This document shows positions 11,478-22,624 of a stretch of 64,000 nucleotides of DNA, one piece after another; position 1 is the stretch's first letter; the number at the start of each line of letters is the position of its first letter. A model generated the notes under the pieces. It was given only the letters and a program-made list of their open reading frames with translations. It made no database searches and had not been told where the DNA came from. Source of the DNA: Yponomeuta sedellus (taxonomy: Eukaryota > Arthropoda > Insecta > Lepidoptera > Yponomeutidae). A program made the translations under genes and the position numbers. The stretch is taken from the NCBI GenBank assembly GCA_934045075.1, contig OW203725.1, positions 21,397,714-21,461,713 on the forward strand. Reading direction: 5' to 3'.

Positions 11478-12136
11478 TAAAATCATTAATTTAAAAACCT
11501 ATTTAGAGGCTAAAAACTTCACCCATGCCGGGATTCGAACCCGCAACCTCTGGCTATCCGTACCAGCGCTCTACCAATTGAGCCAATGGGCGACTCACGG
11601 CATCAGTGAAATTTCGAACCTCTTTACAATACTCTCTGTATTACGTACAGGCAGCGACATCTGACCCAAACAAATTGCATTACTTACAGCCCCGACTACC
11701 TACTTTGCAGTTAGGTTTAACATCGGAACGATATCACTGTACCCACATGATTACACTATTTTTATTTTTAATGCACTAACCCGTGCAAGTTAGTGCATTA
11801 AAAATAAAAATAGTGTAATCATGTGGGTACAGTGATATCGTTCCGATGTTAAACCTAACTGCAAAGTAGGTAGTCGGGGCTGTAAGTAATGCAATTTGTT
11901 TGGGTCAGATGTCGCTGCCTGTACGTAATACAGAGAGTATTGTAAAGAGGTTCGAAATTTCACTGATGCCGTGAGTCGCCCATTGGCTCAATTGGTAGAG
12001 CGCTGGTACGGATAGCCAGAGGTTGCGGGTTCGAATCCCGGCATGGGTGAAGTTTTTAGCCTCTAAATAGGTTTTTAAATTTGTTCCTTAGCACGGGTTA
12101 GTGCATTAAAAATAAAAATAGTGTAAAATCATTAAT
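11478..12136. mobile_element. Palindromic dimer of the tRNA-like SINE with 13-bp target duplication
   Basis: Arms 11488-11780 and 11789-12081 are reverse complements, apparently with no net gap, around the 8-base centre ccgtgcaa. Each arm holds a body plus a tRNA-like block (about 11523-11594 minus, 11978-12049 plus). The plus arm continues into a normal 3' tail (to 12123). The direct repeat taaaatcattaat at 11478-11490 and 12124-12136 flanks the whole unit. The orthologous place in the other large element (about 61818-61840, tagataattaat) is uninterrupted. The dimer therefore inserted as one piece. The tRNA block here has the best D arm of the family (gttggtagagc-like). Confidence 0.85.
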
Positions 12137-12737
12137 ATTAAATTATCTCAATTAGATAATTAATTAAATTATTACACAGGAAAATTATTTCAAAAAATAA
12201 ATTAAATTGGGAAAGCCTCCGGTGAAGGGATTCTTTAAACCATTCAACCAACGCAGACTCAGATTCAGCCTTAACATAGTAAGCAGAGCTACATTTTGGG
12301 TTCCTTAGTCCGTTAATTTAAACTTCTTAAGGCCCCAAGTGAATTCGCTCTAAATTCACACGTTTGTATACTAAAACTCAATTATAACTAGCTAGTAAAA
12401 TTGAGCTCAAGTAATAAGCGGAAATAAATATGATGCAAAACCTCTGAAAGTTATGACGCAAGTATGCTATTGATAACCTCGTATGCCCACGCCGAGCCAT
12501 GGCAATTTGACAAAGGCTAGCCACACGGATTATCTCTAACTTACCTTTGCCACCGAGAGTATTCTTTTGCACACATTTATTTCCCCATAAAGGCAGTACT
12601 GTGGAGAAAAAGGATTAGTTCACAATTTATTTCGCGGAAGCTAACCTAATCACTAAGGCCCTATTTTACGCGGAAACTTTCTAGCTAAATTATAAGGAAA
12701 GACTTTAGAACTTTTACTTTTGAACCTATTTTTCTAG

Positions 12738-13000
12738 CACCGAAGGCAACTACAAACCTGACAGAGCTGATAGACTGGGACGCAATGCCCACAGGTGATG
12801 TGAGGTCACAAATCCAAAGCCACTTTCCTATTTACGAATTTAAACGCAAACGAAACTCCCTAACTCTGAAGGCAACTCTAAACCTGAGACTTCACACCAG
12901 AGCTGATAGACTGGGACGCAATGCCCACAGGTGATGTAGGTCACAAATCCAAAGCCACTTTCCTATTTTCGTATTTAAACGCAAACGAAACTCCCCAAAT
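12738..13000 (+). repeat. ~125-bp tandem duplication in the large element
   Basis: Two units share gctgatagactgggacgcaa, tgcccacaggtgatg and aatccaaagccactttcc. Copy 2 of the element has a single unit at about 62423-62560. Confidence 0.85.
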
Positions 13001-13974
13001 GTAATAAATTCGAACAAAATGCCGAATTTGCCTACGAGCGTATTAGACGTAATAACTATTCATTTTTAGGGCAAAATGCCCTTGAGTCCCGTGCCTTCAG
13101 CCTTTTCATAATCTCCTATTCCCATATTTTCCATAACTCAATAAATCAATTTTGAACTATAAATTCGTGTGTTTAGCGCCCCAATTTGCCAGATTTGCCG
13201 GAATAGAAGATAATGGGCTCGCTCCTTTCTATCGACCAGTGACTGAAACGTAAAACACCAGTTCGGCTTCCTAAACGAATGTCATCGTTGTTGGTTTTCA
13301 TTTAGCAGTACCTTACGTTGCAGTTAGCAGTACTTAGTTGGGTGGTGTGATCTTTCATTGGCGCCAGAATGACGCGAACAACAAAGCTGCGCACACACCG
13401 CGCAAACGAATTGTTTTACAGGGTTTATATACGTAAGCGAAAACTATTTCTTGCAGGTAAACCTCGCACATATCACAATTTAGAATTATATCAACGATCG
13501 TGAGCACTTGTACGGAGCTTGGTCCGTTACAGGGGCCACCTTGAAACGAATTATATTTATTAAATATTTTATATTTATGTATACTATTCTTATATTCTTT
13601 AAATTCACCACGACACGCACCCCGTAGTAACATTATGGGTTACCTCGGGCATTGACTGAAAATCAGCGCTGAGGGCCCACTCCCTCAGCACAACGCAGAG
13701 TCAGCTGCCTTTTGTGGCAATTTACACACGATACAGGCTAAATCTATTTTTTTTTGTTTCGGGTGTGTTTCGTTAATTTCGGTTGTGCTCATATTATGTC
13801 AATTTATCTGTTAATTTTGTTTCCGTGAAGTGTTATGTTGTTATAATGTGTTTCTTTCTTTTCTCTCTTTTTTTCTAATTAAACTGATCAGACAGGACGA
13901 GGCGAAGCAGAACGAGACGAAACAGAAAAGAGAAGATTGGAAGGTTCTTGTTATTTATATAATGCTTATCGCAT

Positions 13975-14303
13975 CCCTGCGCAGACGAGGGACTTTTGTC
14001 CTCATGGGACAAAAGTGCGCGGGTCATTTGCTCCCCGGAAATTGAGTAAAGCGTACGTTAAGAAAGCAAATATTCTGATATTACGTTGTGTTGTAATTTC
14101 CATGAAGTTGAAAAAGAATAGGCGTTTTAAAAGAAAGTACTGAACTTTTGTCCAGTCCGGTCTCTTGATATCTTTGGTAACTTGAGGGACTTTTTGTACG
14201 GGGTATATTTAGTCCTCCGTGTGCGTTATTAGATACAATTTATAAGAGACCCATATCGGCGGACAAAAATGTACCCGGGGGACAGTACCTCGTCTGCGCA
14301 GGC
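13975..14303. mobile_element. ~330-bp MITE with CCTGCGCAGACGAGG ends
   Basis: CCTGCGCAGACGAGG at 13975-13989 is repeated inverted at 14289-14303. A short inner hairpin (gacttttgtc / gacaaaagt) follows the left end. It is non-coding, and no clear target duplication is visible. Confidence 0.65.
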
Positions 14304-14443
14304 GTTTAATATGAGTATTAAAGTTCATGTCTATTACATAATATTTAGTTTGTCTAAGTATTTTAACGTGCCTGTATACTTTGGGTGTCTATCTAGCTAA
14401 AAACTAGTATATACTATAAATTATATTAAACTAAGATAGTTGT

Positions 14444-14592
14444 GACTTGCGAAGCACGGCAGAGCTCGGAATAATGCCACTAAAAAGTCAACGGGTCGGT
14501 CACCCATCTTGCACCTGACCGCGCCTGTTGTTACTTAACTCAAGTAATTGATTGCAATCACTCGGTTCGCCTAGGCCACGAGCGCTTTTACT
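14444..14592 (-). repeat. Family C repeat, copy D (partial)
   Basis: Only the cttgcgaagcacgg to cacgagcgctt half remains, antisense. Confidence 0.7.
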
Positions 14593-15119
14593 ACATGCCT
14601 AATAAACCAAATAAAATAAAGAAGAAGAGAGCGCGTATCCGATACAACGCGATGTGTCCTTTCCGAGCTCTCGTTCCACATCCTGTCTGTGTGGACCAAA
14701 CTTTATTTCAGCAACTTATAAAAAAATCCCTGCATTTTATTTTACTGCTGGAAAGTAGTCCTAACTGTGAAATGCACAATATAAAGCCGTGTGCAAACAG
14801 TACACAATGGATCTGGAAATCCTGTGCTCGGAGAGAAATAATATTTATCGGTCCAAGCGGTGCATTAAGCGATTACTGAAATGGGAAACGCAAAACATAT
14901 CTCTATTGTACGGTTTTCAAAGATGAACCGCTCGGATTAATCAACATTTTGTTTTTTTGCTTTGTCGGCTGTGTATTTCATTTTGTTTTTTGTTATTGTT
15001 TATTTTATGTCAATTATTTGATTACTTTGTTCTGTGACGGGTCTTGTTATACATGTGTTTTATTTCTTTCTTTTCGGTTAATTTTAGATATCGTAGCTCA
15101 TTTTGCATTTGAAATACAT

Positions 15120-15187
15120 AACTCCACCAACCCGGACTTGGCCCCCATGGTGGAGTATGAGTATGAAGAGACCCGTGCCTCAGCAGT
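15120..15187 (+). repeat. Family C repeat, copy E (3' end only)
   Basis: Carries ccaacccggacttggccccc, gagacccgtgcctcagcag and the end of the family; about 68 bp. Confidence 0.7.
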
Positions 15188-16752
15188 GAACATCCTGTCG
15201 GAAGACAGCGATTTACTGTTTTTTATTATTACTCATTGATTTAAAGTTGGAATTGCGTTATAAAGAAATAAAAAAGGAGAAAGACATTCGAACAAATAAC
15301 ACATATTTTAAACTTTCGCGACTTGAACACATTGTTAAAACATTGTTAGTGTTATCCACTGGATAGAATTACACAAACCATCGGTACTTTCCAACGATCG
15401 CTATTATTATGGCCGAATTGTGCGTGAAGGGGTTGAAATTAAGAAACACAAAAAATTAATCAGGAATATGGTTTCAAACCGGTCATCAAGAAGTGTTCGA
15501 GTCGAAAAAACTCGCATGGCTTAGCGTCCGACGTTGTCAGTGTAGTGTGTCGCAACCCTAATAGTGCTTTGTGATGAATGATTGAGGGAAGTCAGAAGCC
15601 GTATCAGCCGAAGATGCGAACGGGTACCAGTCTTCTCGTGACCACAATGACTGTAACGTCGTCGAAACGTCGAGGTAAAATAGCAATAAATTGCTACGCG
15701 ATTAGGCCCCGAAAATATTCAAACAAAATTAACACATCACAGCAAAGAAAAGGCATACCACTCATACATAGAAAACAAGAACAATTCACATAAATAAAAG
15801 ATAGGATAGGGCAAACTCAGAGCGTACATCCTGTGGTGTGTCAATGTTGCCACAAAGGGCATCTGACTCAGCGTAGTCAGCGTTGTGCTGAGGGTGTGAG
15901 CTCTCAGCGCTGGTTTTCAGTCAGTGCCCGAATAAATGTCATGTTTGTCAGTTCAGTGAATTTAAAGTATTTGATTATTATTATTGTTATGGCAACCAGC
16001 CGATGTCGACAAATTCTACCAAAGTGACTTAAAGTAATTTTCAATTCAATTCTTAATTTATAGCTAGGTACCCTAAGGATTCTGCCAATGTCGAGTTTTG
16101 GGGATAGCGACAGTTTTTCTTTTAAATTTTTTATTGTTTAAAAGAAAACCGCAGGTCGGTTGTAGAGCTGTAATACCACAACTAACTAATCACTGGAAAT
16201 AAGCAGGTTACAGCGAGATAAATTTGGAAGAATTCGTGGCACGTGCGATAACCAACACCACAACGAGCAGAATCCTAAAGTAATTTTGTAAAATAATGTT
16301 AAATTTCAAATGACACTTTGACAGTTATAAATTTATGATTTGGTTTGTTAGTCTGTGATTCATTCAGGTTTTTTTTTATGCTCTGAGTGCTTAGTACGAG
16401 ATTTTAACTACTCGATCGCGTTAACGTAAACTCATATTTCTATGGCATCGAGGAAGCGCCACCTAGCGACATGTATGGAAATTAAAATTGCTGAGTGCGA
16501 GTTGTAATGGTTTACGTTGAGAAGTGAACACGTTTACCAGCCAAAACATGAATAAACGCGAGTGCGAGTTGTACTGTGACAGCGTTTTGCCAGTTCGAAC
16601 AGTTAACTTACTCATACTCACAACTCAATACTCGATTAACGCGGTAGTAAAGTTATTCGATTGGATCTGTCAAACTCGCACTAAGCACTCAGAAACGTTT
16701 AGTTCTTAGAACGTTGACAGCCACGCACGATTAGACGTGCGTCGTTATCTTA
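15188..16752. other. No gene seen
   Basis: Contains the right arm of the 13.6-16.0 kb inverted pair and a reversed fragment of the repeat near 280 (15630-15710, gacgtttcg region). Otherwise it is AT-rich sequence without recognisable coding potential. Confidence 0.45.
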
Positions 16753-17095
16753 CGGCCGAATACTCAAACGTCATTCAAATATTTAAAGGCATCTTAAGTA
16801 ATTGACAAGCCGTTAAACACAAAATTCGTATACACAAACGTTAGTTAAAAGCTTGTGTTAAATTTAAGTGGAACATAAAATAACTGGCAGTTAAATATCA
16901 CTCAGCGGAAAATTCGTATACTCGAACGCAACTTAGCGTGATTTATCTGTCAAATGGGCTGTCAAATCGAGTTGAGTAGGCGTTACAATTGAAAGTGGTC
17001 GCGAGGACCTTCAAATCGTAAAAAAGTTGTAATACCTATCAGTGAACTTATGTGAAAAACAATGTCCTTATCATGTCGAGAAAGGGCCTAATGTG

Positions 17096-17269
17096 CCTCG
17101 AAGAAATGAGGCAAAGTTAAATGCTTTCGAGTATTTTAATGAAACAGACTTCCATGCGCGGTTCCGGCTGTCGAAAGAGACGGTATTATATTTGAAGTCT
17201 GTCCGTCTTTTGACATACAATCCAACCAGTTACAAGGAGGAGTTCATTCTACGTTGTTCGCCCGCTTGA
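17096..17269 (+). pseudogene. N-terminal fragment of a Harbinger/PIF transposase
   Basis: The frame reads through FEYFNETDFHARFRLSKETV. This matches the usual start of PIF/Harbinger nucleases, in which an acidic, aromatic-rich stretch precedes RLSK and a helix. The catalytic DDE core is absent. The frame ends shortly before the Jockey-type sequence starts. The longer open frame begins at 17042 without an ATG. Confidence 0.6.
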
Positions 17270-17400
17270 AGTAGTCGTGTTCTTCGATCGTGCGTCAAAG
17301 TAATCGACTAGTCTTTTCTTTGTTATCATAGTGATGGGGTTGATTATCGATAGTTGGGAATATCGACCATATCGATAGTTCAGTGACACCAAAGCATAAA

Positions 17401-18615
17401 ATGGAGCCCTATCTCATCAGGACCGCTTCTAACTCCAGCCTTAACAAGCGTACACGCGACGAAGATAAAGCTGATGACTGGCAACTACCTAAGCGTACCG
17501 CTACCCCGAGGAGGGAGCTAGATAAACCGGATATTTCTACCAGTAATCGCTTTGGCCGCTTAACTGTTGATAATAAGAAGGAAATGTCCGAGCCTCTACG
17601 AAAAGCTGTTACCAAAAGAAATAATCCGAATCGTATCCCGCCAATCATCATTGAACTACAAGCGGATTGGACACATGCCCAGATTAAAGATATGATTGAA
17701 AAGTTTACAAAGAACTTTCATCTGCAGTACAAAGGACGAAATAAACTAGCAGTCCAGTGCTACTCATCTGACTCTCACCAAGTCGTCAAGAATGGACTTC
17801 AAGGTAAGAACATCCCTTTCCATACATTCACGCGGAAGGACGAAAAGCTGTCTAAAGTGGTCGTCAAAGGACTCCCTGCATACTTTGAAACGATATTGTC
17901 CACTGAATTATCCGAAATGGGCTTTAAAGATGCGAAGGTGTCCAAAATAAATTCCAAGACAACCGTAGAGTGTCCTCCACTCCTTGTACAACTCCCTGTT
18001 GGAACAGATATGTCCAAATTTCGCCAAATAAAGTACATTGGGAACTGTGTCGTTGAAATTCGTCGGTATAAATCAACCAAGTCATTGGGCACCCAGTGTT
18101 ACAGATGTCAAAAATTTGGGCATGCATCCCGTAATTGCAACCTACCTGCCAGATGTGTAAAATGTACCATCCCGCACCTCACGAAAGATTGTCCGAAACA
18201 AGATCGAACCGAACCAGCTCGTTGCTGCAATTGTCATCAAGAGCATCCCGCAAACTACCTGCAGTGCGCTGAGCGGCAAAAGTATCTACAAAGCCTAAAA
18301 ACCAGACACAATATTGACCAAAACAATTTTGCAGTACGCAAAATAACTGCGACTAATCCTCAGTTGCCTCAATCGACACGCAATGAAGCTATCCCAACGA
18401 CCTGCGGACGAAGCTATGCAAGTATCACCGCTTCAATACCCCATAAGCAATCGTTACCAAATATCCTAGATCAACCAGCGGAAGAGGATGTCTCAACTAA
18501 GGAGATGCTGAATATACTACTAGTACTAAGAAATGTTAAAAATCAGTTTTTGGAGTGCAAGTCAATGCTCGATAAAGTTGTCTTAATTCTTACACATCTT
18601 GGTCAATATGTTTAG
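17401..18615 (+). CDS. Jockey-type LINE ORF1 (nucleic-acid-binding Gag-like protein)
   Basis: A 404-residue open frame from ATG 17401. The open frame extends 18 bases upstream without an earlier ATG. The N-terminal third is basic and serine-rich. A middle domain (about residues 75-220) matches the PRE_C2HC-type region of Jockey ORF1s. Three zinc knuckles follow at about residues 230-285: CYRCQKFGHASRNC, CVKCTIPHLTKDC and CCNCHQEHPANYLQC. The protein is expected to coat LINE RNA and chaperone target-primed reverse transcription. Its stop overlaps the ORF2 start by 8 bases (atgtttag), so ORF2 is probably translated by termination-reinitiation. No internal break is seen. Confidence 0.9.
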   Translation: MEPYLIRTASNSSLNKRTRDEDKADDWQLPKRTATPRRELDKPDISTSNRFGRLTVDNKKEMSEPLRKAVTKRNNPNRIPPIIIELQADWTHAQIKDMIEKFTKNFHLQYKGRNKLAVQCYSSDSHQVVKNGLQGKNIPFHTFTRKDEKLSKVVVKGLPAYFETILSTELSEMGFKDAKVSKINSKTTVECPPLLVQLPVGTDMSKFRQIKYIGNCVVEIRRYKSTKSLGTQCYRCQKFGHASRNCNLPARCVKCTIPHLTKDCPKQDRTEPARCCNCHQEHPANYLQCAERQKYLQSLKTRHNIDQNNFAVRKITATNPQLPQSTRNEAIPTTCGRSYASITASIPHKQSLPNILDQPAEEDVSTKEMLNILLVLRNVKNQFLECKSMLDKVVLILTHLGQYV

Positions 18616-21351
18616 TGCAAACCAGCTGCGATTAATATTAATATGGAACGCTGATGGCGTTAACAGCAAACAAAGAGAGCTCTACGAATTGCTAAGTGAA
18701 TTACGTATTGATGTGGTAGCCTTGTCCGAAACAAGATTGACTCAACGCATGCACCTAGATCTGCCTGGCTATGTATGCCATAGGAAGGATAGCCATCACA
18801 GTGGCCGAGGTCAGGGCGTCTCCCTATTAGTCAAATGTGACTTGGATCATTGTCTTGTTACTACACCCCAGACACAGCACCTAGAAGCTATTGGTATTAA
18901 ACTTAGAGTTAAAAGTCGTGAATACACAATTTTCTCGGTTTATCAGTCCCCTAACTTGTCATTGCTTACTACTGATCTAGATTTGTTACTCGAGACTGAC
19001 CCTCAGGTTCTTATAATGGGCGACCTCAACGCAAAGCACATCCATTGGTTTGCTGGTACAAATAACACACATGGTAATAAGTTATATGAACATATGTTCC
19101 AGTCTGACTATACTATATATGCACCATGCAGTCCCACTTTGGTACATTATCGAAATGACCTTAGACCATCCTTACCTGATCTAATCTTAGCGAATAATAT
19201 ACATAATTTAGAAGACGTGAAAACAATACCTGCCTTATCCTCTAACCACTTGCCAGTTTATTTTACCATACAAGTTGAGTTCGAACGAAAATTAGTCAAA
19301 CGCTATAATTATGCTAAAGCCGACTGGAAGGGCTATAGATCGTTACTAAATGACCGCTTAACTTTGTCAGCTAGCGTATTTAAGACTAAAGAAGAAATAG
19401 ATAATGAAATAGATAACCTCCAAACGACCATGATATTAGCTAGGGATAGATCTGTACCATTGATGACCATTAAGTATGGTGCAAAACCATTGTCTCGTAA
19501 AATAAAAAGACTCATTAGATATAAAAATTGGTTACGCAGATGTGTCCAAAATGAGACAAACATAGATAACCGCATAATGTCAAGAACCCAAATAAATTTT
19601 CTCAATAAAAACATTAAAAAAGGTATTGAAAAACACAATGACGACATCTGGAATACAAAACTAAGTAGAGTTGATAACCCGAAAGCGGACTTGTGGCGCT
19701 TAGCTAAGTCTATGAAATCCTCCTCTTCCAAGTTAACCATAGCACCCCTGAAAAATATCGATGGATCTGTTGCCTCCCAGCCCGACGAGCAATGTGACAC
19801 CCTTGCATCAGCATTCTACGAGAACATGTGTCTGACAAGTGACTGGACAAGTGATAATATTGAGGAGTTAGTTAACGACTCCTTTTCCCAAATTAACAAC
19901 GAACCATGCAATTATTATCAGTATTGCCCAGTAAGGCCTACAGAAATCCAAATGTATATTCGTCAGCTTAAGATGCGTAAAGCACCTGGCTGCGACAACA
20001 TCACCAATGGCCTCATAAAAAATCTTCCACATAAGGCCATTGTTTTAATAACTAAAATCTTTAATGCTTGCCTAAGCATTGCTTACTTCCCTTCCCACTG
20101 GAAACTGGCGAAAGTCGTACCAATAAAAAAACATGGAAAAGATGAAACGATCGCAACAAGTTATCGTCCAATTAGCCTTCTTCCAACGCTAGGTAAACTT
20201 TTTGAAAAAGCGATACATTCAAGACTCCTTAAAGCCACTGATAAAATCATTATAAATGAACAGTTTGGGTTTCGTCACTCACACTCTACAGTCCAACAAC
20301 TTGCCAGAGTAGTGGAACATGTATCTCATAAAATGAACCAGGGTGAGTCATCCGGTATGTTCCTATTAGACATCGAGAAAGCCTTTGACACCGTGTGGCA
20401 CAAAGGTCTTATTTATAAACTGTTAGCTAACAATGTCCCATTTATGCTCATAAAAATTATTATCTCTTACCTCTCCGATCGTAGTTTTCAAGTACATTTA
20501 GGTACAATACATTCCTCAGCACGCCCTGTTCCTGCAGGTGTCCCACAACATCCGTCCTTGGGCCGTTCCTCTTCTTAATTTATTTAAATGATATCCCAGT
20601 GCAACCCAGAACTTACCTAGCATGCTTTGCTGATGATACTGCGTGCTATACCTCCTCAAATGACTTCGATCTAGTTATTGACCGACTACAGTTAGCCTTC
20701 AATGTCCTAACGGAATTCTTCCGCAAGTGGAAACTGAAGCTCAACGACACAAAAACTGAAGCGATCTTCTTTACGCGCAAGAGATCTGGTCCTTTACGTA
20801 CCTTAAAGATAGGTAATCACTCTGTTCCTTGGAACAAATCGGTTAAGTACCTGGGGTTGATCCTGGATCAAAAATTGAACTGGAACGACCATACCACGCA
20901 CACTAAAATCAAAGCCACGAAAGCATTTGGTGCAGTCAGCAGACTCTTAAATAGGCGGTCTAAATTGAGTGCCCATACTAAAATGGCCATTTATACCACC
21001 CTAATCCGACCTTGTATTACTTATGGAAGTCCTGTATGGAGCAATACTAGCAAAACGAACTATAACAAGCTACAAGTTATTCAAAATCGAGCCCTCAAAA
21101 TATCCTTTAATACACCTTTCCGCACAAACCTCACTAAATTGCATGATAAAATTAATTTTCCGAGAATTTTCGACTTTGTTATGAAACTTACCAAAAAATT
21201 TTACCTGTTAACTAATCCCGCTCACAACAATCAGTTAATCGCAAATATAGGTGCAACGCGACCATATGATTGCAAGAATCGATATAATTACGTGACAAGA
21301 TTGCCACATCACTACGTGCTGGGTACCAGTTTGACTCCGCATAATGGATAG
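18608..21351 (+). pseudogene. Jockey-type LINE ORF2 (endonuclease + reverse transcriptase), one frameshift
   Basis: It starts at ATG 18608, inside the end of ORF1. The N-terminal endonuclease of APE type spans about residues 1-225 (NADG, SETR, MGDLNAKH). In the normally SDH motif it has SNHLP, so the catalytic aspartate codon reads AAC. The reverse transcriptase follows: SYRPISLLPTLGK, NEQFGFRHSHST, DIEKAFDTVWH, and after the break CFADDTACYT (active-site ADD). The frame is broken at about 20548-20552 by a missing base just after GVPQ. The frame resumes (SVLGPFLFLIYLNDIP) and ends at 21351. A C-terminal region containing RPCITYGSPVW is intact. This copy cannot make a full polymerase without frameshifting. 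Confidence 0.9.
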
Positions 21352-21870
21352 CACCAGGTTTCGTGACCCCTAATCTGTATATAATTACATACTAACCGGG
21401 GACCTGATTCTCTGGTGAACCGTCTGCATATCGGCCGATTGGGCTTAATTGTATTTTACCCTCAAATACCAAATCATTATTCTACACACTAAATATGATT
21501 GACTTAATTATCAGATCTTATGCTGTAATTAGCCTGGTGTATCTTTATGGTACCTAATTGTTTGAATGTTATTGTGTCCTGTGATTATAAATGTGCCAGT
21601 TGATTTTGTTTGTAACGTCCCTGCGTGTTCAGTCCTGTACGTGAGTAATTACGTTACTAAATGTATACTACCTTAACAAAGTATACATACTTTTACCTTT
21701 ATATAAGTACTTGCGACAGATGAAACATGTTTGTTATTTGATTTTATGTTAAAAGTTTTAAAAGGCACTAGTTTTTTTGCCTGAAAACGAAATCTAAGAT
21801 AAGATACCTCTTCCTAGAATTAAGTAACGCTGGGTTGTAGTGATTAATTATTTATAAAAAAAAAAAAAAA
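21352..21870 (+). other. 3' UTR and poly(A) tail of the Jockey-type LINE
   Basis: About 500 bp of non-coding sequence ends in a run of 15 A at 21856-21870, the integration tail of the LINE. The 5' end of the element lies between about 17270 and 17400. I could not find a convincing target duplication by eye. Confidence 0.75.
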
Positions 21871-22620
21871 TAATAATTCTCATTCAATTCTTGTTTATAT
21901 TCGTATTTATCAGGGAATAGCTTTAAAAAACCGCAATACCGCAATGTTTTTACTGTGGTAGACTTTTCAAATGTCATTGGTGAGATGGCCCTAACGTTTC
22001 ATTCTACGACAATATAAGATATTATTATTACAACATTAAACATTTTGCTTTGTACAAAACGAGGTAATAATAATTTAAGTTTGTTTCTTAAATCATATTA
22101 TGATTTATTTTATTTTTATAAAAATACTTCATACTTCATCACAAAACTTAAAATTAATCGAACAAATTCTGCGTAAATCGTATACACAACGTAAGTTTAA
22201 ATATTTGGTCAATGAAAACAGACTTGTTGTTTATTTAACGGCTTCTCAGCTGATCACGGTCTGCAATTGTTTGAATGACGTTTGTGTATACCACTCAATA
22301 TTTAACAGATGTTCAAATTTGAATGCCCTTCAACTGAGTGATCGATTTGACTGACGTTTGAGTATTCGGCCGTTAGTCTATGGTTTTAAGAACATTCTCA
22401 AAGCAAAAACCTTTAGGTTTTTAAATTTGTTCCTTGGCACGGGTTAGTGCATTAAAAATAAAAATAGTGTATTCTCAAAGCAATAACTAAAGCATAGAAG
22501 GAGCTTTATAAAATGAACACCTGACACATATCTGTCTCGTTAGTATAATAATATTTTATATAGCCTATAAACGTCATACTGCACTTCTTTCAGAGATAGA
22601 GATTTCAAGCGCTAAGGTAT
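21871..22620. other. Right part of the Harbinger element, then intergenic
   Basis: 21871-22372 is the remaining Harbinger sequence up to its right inverted end, with no conserved transposase motif. A stranded tRNA-like SINE tail (cttggcacgggttagtgc) lies at 22412-22470. Confidence 0.55.
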
Positions 22621-22624
22621 TTGA

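Larger units (their letters stand above)
8319..13357 (+). mobile_element. Large non-coding LTR-like element, copy 1
   Basis: It begins TGTAACACC directly after the broken LINE frame and is collinear with 59040 onward: shared gcgtgcaataat-type start, three 265-bp repeats, ccggccagagtgtgtagcc at about 11240, and the 12.2-13.08 kb block. Similarity fades by eye after about 13085. A plausible end is CA at 13356-13357, followed after one base by TGGCGCCA, which resembles a primer-binding site. Subtracting the 633-bp SINE dimer, its 13-bp target duplication and two internal duplications, its length is close to the 4.08 kb of copy 2. No ORF longer than about 90 codons is convincing. I interpret it as an unusually long LTR; a non-LTR origin is not excluded. 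Confidence 0.5.
13596..15969. repeat. Pair of inverted ~125-bp arms enclosing 2.1 kb
   Basis: The left arm 13596-13722 (ggcattgactgaaaatcagc, cctcagcacaacgc, ttttgtggcaa) is mirrored by 15847-15969. Outer ends share ctttaaattcac. The spacing would fit a TIR element, but the interior holds unrelated insertions (a MITE, two family C fragments). It may instead be two separate inverted copies of one dispersed repeat. No transposase is visible. Confidence 0.5.
16753..22372 (+). mobile_element. Harbinger/PIF-type DNA transposon split by a LINE
   Basis: The left end CGGCCGAATACTCAAACGTC at 16753 is matched inverted by the right end ending at 22372. A TTA on each side (16750-16752 and 22373-22375) matches the 3-bp TWA target duplication known for Harbinger. 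A transposase-like fragment lies at 17096-17230 next to the left end. About 4.5 kb of the 5.6 kb span is the later Jockey-type insertion, so the original element was only about 1.1 kb and probably already internally deleted. Confidence 0.75.

Noticed and set aside
19333..19800. 155-residue minus-strand open frame
   Set aside because: Antisense shadow of the LINE ORF2; no motif.
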